From contig DCGS01000033.1 in assembly GCA_002314645.1 (NCBI GenBank), positions 17,644-29,499 on the forward strand: a stretch of DNA of 11,856 bases, read 5' to 3'. Position 1 is the first letter of the stretch. Each line of letters opens with the position of its first letter. The translations under genes were made by a program, and so were the position numbers. This DNA is from Ruminococcaceae bacterium UBA1772 (GTDB taxonomy: Bacteria; Bacillota; Clostridia; Oscillospirales; Acutalibacteraceae). The notes under the pieces were generated by a model that made no database searches, was not told the DNA's origin, and saw only the letters and a list, made by a program, of their open reading frames with translations. Below are positions 6,856 through 11,856 of the stretch, one piece after another.

Positions 6856-6938
6856 TGTTGTTCGTTATTTATTTAACAATTTTCTTCATCTGAATAAATC
6901 GCTTATATAAAAAATTGTAATATTTTTTAACAATGTTG

Positions 6939-6967
6939 TTGACACGCACATATTATATATGTATAAT
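6939..6967 (+). promoter_or_regulatory. Consensus sigma-A promoter for serC-serA
   Basis: TTGACA (6939-6944) and TATAAT (6962-6967), both perfect consensus, are separated by 17 bases. Transcription should start near 6974, giving a leader of about 50 bases that is almost only A and T. No operator, T-box or riboswitch is evident in the leader. The match suggests strong constitutive expression. Confidence 0.9.
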
Positions 6968-7009
6968 ATAAAACAATTTATATTATAGATATATCTTATA
7001 TCAGTTTTT

Positions 7010-7015
7010 GGAGGA
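7010..7015 (+). promoter_or_regulatory. Ribosome binding site that fixes the serC start
   Basis: GGAGGA lies 7 bases before the ATG at 7023. An in-frame TTG at 7008 overlaps this site and cannot be the start used with it. Confidence 0.85.
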
Positions 7016-7022
7016 ATCTATT

Positions 7023-8108
7023 ATGGCAAGAGTTTATAATTTTTCAGCAGGTCCATCTATGCTCCCTGAGTCAGTTCTTAACAAAGCTGCAGCAGAAATG
7101 CTCGACTACGAGGGAACAGGCGAATCTGTAATGGAAATGTCTCATAGAAGTAAAGAATATGATGCAATCATTAAGGGCGCTGAAGCTCTTCTTCGTGAGC
7201 TTATGGAAATCCCTGACAACTACAAGGTACTTTTCCTTCAGGGTGGTGCTTCAACACAGTTTGCAGCAATCCCAATGAACTTCATGAACGGTTCAGGAAA
7301 AGCTGACTACATTGTTTCAGGTCAGTGGTCAAACAAGGCTTGCAAGGAAGCTGCAAAGTACGGTGACATTAAGGTTGTTGCTACATCTAAAGAGCAGAAC
7401 TTCTCATGTGTTCCAGATGTAGATCCAGCTGAACTTCGTCCAGACGCAGACTATGTATACATCTGCCTTAACGAAACAGTTCACGGTAACATTATGCGTA
7501 AACTTCCTGAAACAGGAAACGTTCCACTTATTGCAGATATTTCATCATGCTTCTTATCAGAACCACTTGACGTATCTAAGTTTGGTATGGTTTACGGTGG
7601 CGCACAGAAGAACGTAGCTCCAGCAGGTCTTACAATCTGCATTATCCGTGAAGATCTTCTTGGTAAAGCACGTGACTACACACCATCAATGCTTGACTAT
7701 GCTCTTATGGCAGAGAATGACTCTCTCTACAACACACCACCATGCTACAACATCTATATTTGTAAGCTCGTTCTTGAGTGGATTAAGAACCTTGGTGGTC
7801 TTGAAGCTATGGCTAAGAGAAACTACAAGAAGGCTGAAATCCTCTACAACTTCCTTGACAACTCAAAGATGTTCAAGGGCACAGTTGTTGCAAAGGACCG
7901 TTCAATCATGAACGTTCCATTCGTTACAGATTCAGATGAACTCAACGCTGAATTCGTAAAGGCTTGTACAGAAAACGGCTTCATCAACATTAAGGGTCAC
8001 CGTTCAGTTGGTGGTATGAGAGCATCAATCTACAATGCAATGCCAATTGAAGGCGTTGAAAAGCTTGTTGAATTCATGAAGGAATTCGAAGAAGCACATA
8101 CTAACTAA
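7023..8108 (+). CDS. serC: Phosphoserine aminotransferase
   Basis: 361 residues, the family's usual length. SerC is a cytoplasmic PLP enzyme that converts 3-phosphohydroxypyruvate and glutamate to O-phosphoserine and 2-oxoglutarate, the second step of serine synthesis. Visible: the N-terminal YNFSAGPSMLP (5-15); HRSKEY (41-46, substrate Arg); QGGASTQF (73-80, cofactor phosphate loop) with W102 expected to stack on PLP; D172 in ADISSCF; the Schiff-base lysine K196 in YGGAQKNVAPAG (191-202); and GHRSVGGMRASIYNA (325-339) at the C-terminus. The start at 7023 gives the canonical N-terminus MARVYNFSAG. It is first in a two-gene operon with serA, 12 bases apart, under its own promoter. Codon use is strongly biased (CTT, GTT, ACA, GCA), as in a well-expressed gene. 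Confidence 0.97.
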   Translation: MARVYNFSAGPSMLPESVLNKAAAEMLDYEGTGESVMEMSHRSKEYDAIIKGAEALLRELMEIPDNYKVLFLQGGASTQFAAIPMNFMNGSGKADYIVSGQWSNKACKEAAKYGDIKVVATSKEQNFSCVPDVDPAELRPDADYVYICLNETVHGNIMRKLPETGNVPLIADISSCFLSEPLDVSKFGMVYGGAQKNVAPAGLTICIIREDLLGKARDYTPSMLDYALMAENDSLYNTPPCYNIYICKLVLEWIKNLGGLEAMAKRNYKKAEILYNFLDNSKMFKGTVVAKDRSIMNVPFVTDSDELNAEFVKACTENGFINIKGHRSVGGMRASIYNAMPIEGVEKLVEFMKEFEEAHTN

Positions 8109-8120
8109 GGGGTAATTAAA

Positions 8121-9287
8121 ATGTATAAAATTCTTACTTTAAATAAAATTTCACCATCTGGTCTTGACCACTTCGACAAGAAGCTCTACACATATGGAAC
8201 AGAAATGGAAGCTCCAGATGCAATCATGGTTCGTTCAGCTGCCATGCACGACATGGACTTTGATCCAGCTACACTTGCAGTAGCAAGAGCTGGCGCTGGT
8301 GTTAACAACATCCCTCTCGACAAGTGCGCTGAACAGGGTATTGTTGTATTCAACACACCTGGTGCAAACGCAAACGCAGTTAAGGAGCTTGTACTTTGTG
8401 CACTTCTCCTCTCTTCTCGTAAAATTGTTCCAGCAATTGACTTTGCTAAAACACTCAAGGACAAGGGCGAAGAAGCACCAAAGCTTGCAGAAAAAGGTAA
8501 GTCTGCTTTTGCTGGTCCAGAAATCATGGGCAAAAAGCTCGGTGTAATTGGTCTTGGTGCAATTGGTATTCTTGTTGCAAACAGTGCTAAGGCACTCGGC
8601 ATGGACGTATACGGATACGACCCATTCCTTTCAGTAGACGCAGCTTGGAGCCTCGCTTCAACAATCAACCACGCAAAGACTCTTCAGGACATCTTTGCTA
8701 CATGTGACTACATTACAATCCACGTTCCTCTTAACAATGAAACACGCGACCTCATTAACGCTGCTTCAATTGCAGGAATGAAGGATGGTATCCGCATCTT
8801 AAACTTCGCTCGTGGCGAGCTTGTTAATACAGAAGACATTATTGAAGCTCTCGGCACAGGTAAGGTTGCTTGCTATGCAACAGACTTCATCAATGACAAA
8901 ATCATTGACGTTCCTGGTGTTATTGCTCTTCCACACCTTGGTGCATCAACTCCAGAGTCAGAGGACAACTGTGCAAGAATGGCAGTATTTGAGCTTGTTG
9001 ATTACCTTGAAAACGGTAACATCAAGAACTCTGTAAACATGCCTGCTGCAGAAATGAAGAGAACAGCTGCAAACAGAATCTGCGTAATCCACAAGAACAT
9101 TCCAAACATGCTCAACCAGATTACAGCTCCATTCACAAATGCAAACATTAACATTGCTGATCTCCTCAACCGTTCAAAGGGCGACTATGCTTACACAATG
9201 GTTGACATTGAAGATGAAATTACTGCAGACATTGTTGCTACAATTAAAAACATTGAAGGCGTAATTCGCGTTAGAGTTTTAAAATAA
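8121..9287 (+). CDS. serA: D-3-phosphoglycerate dehydrogenase (ACT-domain form)
   Basis: 388 residues. It oxidises 3-phosphoglycerate with NAD+ to 3-phosphohydroxypyruvate, the first step of serine synthesis. Order: substrate domain with MVRSAAMHD (36-44) and RAGAGVNNI (56-64); Rossmann motif GLGAIG (144-149) with the NAD-selecting Asp in YGYDP (D167); catalytic Arg in NFARGELVN (R231); catalytic His in ALPHLGAST (H272); and a C-terminal ACT domain (about 318-388), the usual site of serine feedback. It lacks the intervening domain of the longest SerA forms. Odd point: where E. coli SerA has its catalytic Glu (IDVFPTEP) this protein reads TDFINDK (254-260) with no Glu, as in what I recall of related clostridial proteins. 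RBS GGGG directly follows the serC stop. Function is supported by pairing with serC; no serB is in the window. Confidence 0.94.
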   Translation: MYKILTLNKISPSGLDHFDKKLYTYGTEMEAPDAIMVRSAAMHDMDFDPATLAVARAGAGVNNIPLDKCAEQGIVVFNTPGANANAVKELVLCALLLSSRKIVPAIDFAKTLKDKGEEAPKLAEKGKSAFAGPEIMGKKLGVIGLGAIGILVANSAKALGMDVYGYDPFLSVDAAWSLASTINHAKTLQDIFATCDYITIHVPLNNETRDLINAASIAGMKDGIRILNFARGELVNTEDIIEALGTGKVACYATDFINDKIIDVPGVIALPHLGASTPESEDNCARMAVFELVDYLENGNIKNSVNMPAAEMKRTAANRICVIHKNIPNMLNQITAPFTNANINIADLLNRSKGDYAYTMVDIEDEITADIVATIKNIEGVIRVRVLK

Positions 9288-9305
9288 TTTAATTTAAATA
9301 ATAAG

Positions 9306-9338
9306 AAACAAGATGTCAGAAATGGCATCTTGTTTTTT
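9306..9338 (+). terminator. Intrinsic terminator after serA
   Basis: AAACAAGATGTC (9306-9317) pairs with GGCATCTTGTTT (9324-9335), one G-U pair, with a 6-base loop, running into a T tract. It ends only two bases before the -35 box of the marR promoter. Confidence 0.92.
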
Positions 9339-9339
9339 A

Positions 9340-9368
9340 TTGACTAAATTTTTCTATAGGTCTATAAT
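9340..9368 (+). promoter_or_regulatory. Sigma-A promoter of the marR-flavin reductase operon
   Basis: TTGACT (9340-9345) and TATAAT (9363-9368) with a 17-base spacer. The predicted start point, about 9375, falls at the left edge of the palindromic operator, so occupancy of the operator would block initiation or clearance. Confidence 0.85.
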
Positions 9369-9375
9369 TTAATTG

Positions 9376-9402
9376 TTGAAAGTTCAACAGTTGAATTTTC
9401 AA
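9376..9402 (+). promoter_or_regulatory. Palindromic operator, probably for the MarR-family regulator
   Basis: A 27-base palindrome: TTGAAAGTTCAAC (9376-9388), a central A, then GTTGAATTTTCAA (9390-9402), one mismatch between arms. Each arm is itself an inverted repeat of TTGAA and TTCAA spaced by two bases, GTTGAA-AG-TTCAAC (9375-9388) and GTTGAA-TT-TTCAAT (9390-9403), so two dimer sites may lie side by side. TTGAA-type dyads are common for MarR proteins. The location just after the -10 box fits autorepression; the binding itself is inferred. Confidence 0.75.
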
Positions 9403-9429
9403 TAAAATGTTCATAAAGGTTGGTGTTTA

Positions 9430-9861
9430 ATGGATTTTAATAAGTTTACCCTCCTCTTTCGTTGCGGACGTGAATACGGACGTTTTATGACAAAAGACTT
9501 GGGCGTTAATGACACAGAATATACAATTTGTGCGTTCCTATATTTTTATCCAAACGCACCTCAGGACCTTATATCTAAATCCTATATGCTGGATAAAACA
9601 ACCGTTGCAAAGGCAATTCAAACTCTTGACAACAAGGGGTTAATTACCAGAGAAGTAAATCCAGCAAACAGAAGACAAAACCTCCTTAACCTTACAGAAC
9701 AAGGTAAGGACGTCATTAAGGATGCTGTAAACGTTTATGACGAATGGGTTGAAAAAGTATCTGAATCGCTCACAAAAGAGGAGCAGAAGCAATTTGACAC
9801 CCTACTCTCTAAAATGCTTGACTCCGCAATGGCACTTAAAGAAGAAACAGAAAAAATGTAA
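9430..9861 (+). CDS. MarR-family transcriptional regulator
   Basis: 143 residues, typical for the family. Dimeric winged helix-turn-helix repressors of this kind release DNA on binding small phenolic or other ligands, or on Cys oxidation. The core is clear: recognition helix DKTTVAKAIQTLDNKGLI (55-72) and wing with the signature NPANRRQNLLNLTEQGK (77-93), flanked by N- and C-terminal dimerisation helices. Only two Cys (12 and 34) are present; C12 lies in the first helix, so redox sensing of the OhrR type is possible but unproven. The RBS is modest (AAGG at 9416-9419). The promoter upstream carries a palindrome that this protein probably binds, and the flavin reductase gene follows after 36 bases, so it likely controls itself and that gene. 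The ligand cannot be deduced. Confidence 0.93.
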   Translation: MDFNKFTLLFRCGREYGRFMTKDLGVNDTEYTICAFLYFYPNAPQDLISKSYMLDKTTVAKAIQTLDNKGLITREVNPANRRQNLLNLTEQGKDVIKDAVNVYDEWVEKVSESLTKEEQKQFDTLLSKMLDSAMALKEETEKM

Positions 9862-9863
9862 AC

Positions 9864-9881
9864 AAAACCATTTGGTTTTTT
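9864..9881 (+). other. Small hairpin with T run between marR and the flavin reductase gene
   Basis: AAAACC (9864-9869) can pair with GGTTTT (9874-9879) around a 4-base loop, followed by two more T. At six pairs, mostly A-T, it is too weak for a firm terminator call; it may reduce read-through slightly or mean nothing. Confidence 0.3.
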
Positions 9882-9897
9882 GAAAGGAGAAATTTAA

Positions 9898-10830
9898 ATG
9901 AGCTCATTTAAAGACCTTAGAGTAGTTGATAACTTCTATCAGACTTCACTCTTCTACCCAATGCCAACAGTATGTATTAGTACTGTAAACCCAGACGGAA
10001 GTATGAACATTGGCGCATACTCCCTTGTTTTCCCTTACTACATTGCAGGAAAGGATTACTATGCAATGATCCTTGAATGCCGCAACAATTCAAACACATG
10101 TCAGAACATTCTTAGAACTGGAAAGTGCGCACTCAACTTCATTCCAGATGACAAGGCATCATTCAAAGAGGCTGTACGTCTTGGATTCCCAGGACCATCT
10201 GAAGATAAAATGCCTAATCTTAAATTTAAGCTTGAGAAGGGACTTGCAGACCCAGACGATGAAAATCGTCCACTCGTAATTAAATCATCATTCCAGGTAA
10301 TTGAATGTACTTGGGATTCATCACTTGAAGACGGCGGAAAATACAAGGCTGGCGAAATGGACGGATACGAGCCACCATACAACGACTTCAACGGTATTAC
10401 AAGTAAGTTTGGTGCTCACTTTATCCTTAAAATTGACAAAATCCTCATGAAGGAAAAATACTATAATGCAATTGTTAACGGCGTTAAGGCTGGAGATTTC
10501 CCACCAGTTCCAGTTGACTACGGTTACAGAGACTCAACAAACTTCTGGTACACTCCATTCCCACGTTTCAAGAAGCCACACGCTGAACCAATTGCTGCTC
10601 CAAAGGAAATTGACATTTCTTCACTTCGTTATGCAGCTGACCGTTGTGACGACACAATTAAGTTCACAGACGAAGCTCTCAAGAACTTCGTAAAGGTTCC
10701 TCGTCCTTTCCTTAAGACAGTTCTCATGGGCTGTGTAGACTGGGCAAAGGAAAATGGCGTTGAAGTAATAGATGACGAACACGTTAAAATCATCAACGAC
10801 AAGCGCAACGCAGAAAAAAACAAGAAATAA
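9898..10830 (+). CDS. Flavin reductase-like (FMN split-barrel) protein with PCP_red-like C-terminal extension
   Basis: 310 residues. The first about 200 fit the flavin reductase-like FMN-binding split barrel: FYPMPTVCISTVNPDGSMNIGAYS (19-42, cofactor-binding strands), CRNNSNTCQNILRTGKCALNF (61-81), RPLVIKSSFQVIECTW (124-139) and HFILKIDKILM (174-184). Such proteins bind FMN and reduce flavins or small electrophilic or aromatic compounds using NAD(P)H; the substrate here is unknown. Residues about 254-303 form a separate helical tail, FTDEALKNFVKVP...AKENGVEVIDDEHV, resembling the small PCP_red domain first seen in protochlorophyllide reductase subunits. Strong RBS AAAGGAGA (9883-9890). It follows marR and ends at a strong terminator, so it is the probable target of MarR control. 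Highly biased codon use suggests good expression when induced. Confidence 0.85.
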   Translation: MSSFKDLRVVDNFYQTSLFYPMPTVCISTVNPDGSMNIGAYSLVFPYYIAGKDYYAMILECRNNSNTCQNILRTGKCALNFIPDDKASFKEAVRLGFPGPSEDKMPNLKFKLEKGLADPDDENRPLVIKSSFQVIECTWDSSLEDGGKYKAGEMDGYEPPYNDFNGITSKFGAHFILKIDKILMKEKYYNAIVNGVKAGDFPPVPVDYGYRDSTNFWYTPFPRFKKPHAEPIAAPKEIDISSLRYAADRCDDTIKFTDEALKNFVKVPRPFLKTVLMGCVDWAKENGVEVIDDEHVKIINDKRNAEKNKK

Positions 10831-10840
10831 TTTAAAACGC

Positions 10841-10887
10841 ATGAATCGCTCTAGTTCTCTAGGGCGATTCATTTACATTTTCTTTAT
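10841..10887 (+). terminator. Intrinsic terminator after the flavin reductase gene
   Basis: A 14-base-pair stem, ATGAATCGCTCTAG (10841-10854) with CTAGGGCGATTCAT (10859-10872), one G-U pair and loop TTCT, followed by a T-rich stretch (TTACATTTTCTTT). The T run is interrupted, but the stem is long and GC-containing. Confidence 0.85.
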
Positions 10888-10914
10888 GAAGTTGCACAAA
10901 AATATTCGTTTCTA

Positions 10915-10943
10915 TTGCAAACATTCTGTTCATGTAATATAAT
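10915..10943 (+). promoter_or_regulatory. Sigma-A promoter of the DHH phosphoesterase gene
   Basis: TTGCAA (10915-10920) and TATAAT (10938-10943) with a 17-base spacer, about 40 bases before the gene. The -35 box is one or two bases off consensus. Confidence 0.75.
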
Positions 10944-10982
10944 ATTAAAGTAATATATATTATTTTCGGAAGGATTTTGTTT

Positions 10983-11856
10983 ATGAGACTTATTACTCGT
11001 TCAGATTTTGACGGACTTGCTTGCGGCGCACTTTTAAAGGAAGCTGGTATTATTGACAACTGGAAGTTCTGTCATCCAAAGGATTTACAGGACGGTCTTA
11101 TTGAAATAGGACCTGACGACTGCCTTGCAAACGTTCCTTTTGTTCCTGGCTGTGGTCTTTGGTTTGACCATCACTCAAGTGAATTTGAAAGAAATCAGCT
11201 TGAAGGCAAATATAAGGGTGAAAGCCGTATTACTCCTTCTTGTGCAAGAATTATTTATGAATACTATGGCGGCGCTGAACGTTTTTCTCATTTTGACGAA
11301 ATGATGGAGGCTGTTGACAAGGTTGACTCAGGTAACCTTACAATAGATGAAATCCAGAATCCAGAAGGTTGGATTTTAGTTGGCTTCCTCATGGACCCTA
11401 GAACAGGCCTTGGTCGTTGGAGACAATTTACAATTCCTAACTACAAGCTTATGGAAAACCTTATAGATGCATGTAGAACAATGTCTACAGAAGAAATCCT
11501 TGCTCTTCCGGATGTAGTAGAAAGAATTGAAATATATAAAGAGCAGACAGAAAAGTTCAAGGAAATGGTAAAAGCACACACTCGCATTGAAAAGGATGTT
11601 ATCATTTCTGACCTTCGCGGTGTAGATCCTATTTACACAGGAAACCGTTTCCTCATTTACAGCATGTATCCAGAGCAGAACATTTCAGCTTGGATTGTTG
11701 ACGGTAAAGGCGGTATTGGATGCTCTGCTGCAGTTGGTTACAGTATCCTCAACAGAACATCAAACGTTGACGTTGGTAGCCTTATGCTTAAGTATGGCGG
11801 TGGCGGACACCACAACGTTGGTACATGTCAATTCTCAGATGAAAACATGGCAGAAG
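10983..11856 (+). CDS. DHH-family phosphoesterase, exopolyphosphatase-like (3' end outside window)
   Basis: The frame is open from ATG 10983 to the window end, 291 residues so far. DHH/DHHA1 proteins are metal-dependent (usually Mn2+) phosphoesterases; members include exopolyphosphatases, oligoribonucleases (NrnA) and c-di-AMP phosphodiesterases. Visible metal and active-site motifs: RSDFDGLACG (6-15, Asp 8 and 10), FDHHSSE (61-67, the DHH signature) and VDKVDSG (111-117, D115), then the C-terminal substrate motif GGGGHHNVGTC (272-282). The opening RSDFDGLACGALL and GCGLWFDHHSSE best match proteins annotated as exopolyphosphatase-like; the true substrate is uncertain. RBS AAGGA (10970-10974) is 8 bases before the ATG. 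It has its own promoter and follows a terminator, so it is not part of the flavin reductase operon. The window cuts it inside or just after the DHHA1 domain. Confidence 0.92.
   Translation, partial: MRLITRSDFDGLACGALLKEAGIIDNWKFCHPKDLQDGLIEIGPDDCLANVPFVPGCGLWFDHHSSEFERNQLEGKYKGESRITPSCARIIYEYYGGAERFSHFDEMMEAVDKVDSGNLTIDEIQNPEGWILVGFLMDPRTGLGRWRQFTIPNYKLMENLIDACRTMSTEEILALPDVVERIEIYKEQTEKFKEMVKAHTRIEKDVIISDLRGVDPIYTGNRFLIYSMYPEQNISAWIVDGKGGIGCSAAVGYSILNRTSNVDVGSLMLKYGGGGHHNVGTCQFSDENMAE

Noticed and set aside
6968..7009. AT-rich partial palindrome (around GATATATC) in the serC leader as a riboswitch or operator
   Set aside because: It is almost only A and T, short and imperfect; such symmetry is expected by chance in this composition, and no T-box or other riboswitch landmark is present.
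7008..7022. TTG at 7008 as the serC start
   Set aside because: It overlaps the ribosome binding site; the ATG at 7023 gives the family's standard N-terminus.
1..11856. CRISPR array, transposon, prophage or toxin-antitoxin system
   Set aside because: No spaced direct repeats, transposase, integrase, terminal inverted repeats or paired small toxin-like genes were found; every gene fits metabolic or regulatory families.

Overview
The window looks like chromosomal DNA of an anaerobic bacterium of the phylum Bacillota, most likely class Clostridia. Reasons: moderately AT-rich DNA, strong AGGAGG-type ribosome binding sites, near-consensus sigma-A promoters, a clostridial gene order for the Rnf complex (rnfCDGEAB preceded by apbE, a NusG domain II protein and a Gx-type membrane protein), and a clostridial-type serA/serC pair. 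All genes are on the + strand. No rRNA, tRNA, insertion sequence, phage gene or CRISPR array was seen.

Layout. (1) 1-1517: the 3' part of apbE (FMN transferase), a small membrane-anchored NusG domain II protein and a small polytopic membrane protein of the Gx transporter / HepS-like family, tightly spaced as one transcription unit. (2) 1518-1637: a 120-base gap with a hairpin and no clear promoter. (3) 1638-6804: a complete six-gene rnf operon with translationally coupled junctions, closed by a strong intrinsic terminator at 6821. (4) 6939-9338: a consensus promoter, serC, serA and a terminator, giving the first two steps of serine synthesis from 3-phosphoglycerate. (5) 9340-10887: a promoter overlapped by a large palindromic operator, a MarR-family repressor and a flavin reductase-like protein with an unusual C-terminal extension, then a terminator. 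(6) 10915-11856: a promoter and the 5' part of a DHH-family phosphoesterase that runs off the window.

How the genes work together. Rnf couples electron flow between reduced ferredoxin and NAD+ to Na+ or H+ movement across the membrane. RnfB and RnfC carry the soluble-side Fe-S clusters and FMN, RnfA and RnfE hold the intramembrane Fe-S site, and RnfD and RnfG carry covalent FMN on a threonine. ApbE attaches that FMN, so regions 1 and 3 form a functional unit of enzyme plus maturation factor. The two small membrane proteins between apbE and rnfC have no established role and are the best candidates here for new Rnf-associated functions. The serine genes and the MarR/flavin reductase pair are separate transcription units.

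I did not find a convincing wholly new system. The most useful leads are the two uncharacterised Rnf-linked membrane proteins, a four-cysteine tail on RnfE, the MarR operator palindrome, and a PCP_red-like tail on the flavin reductase.
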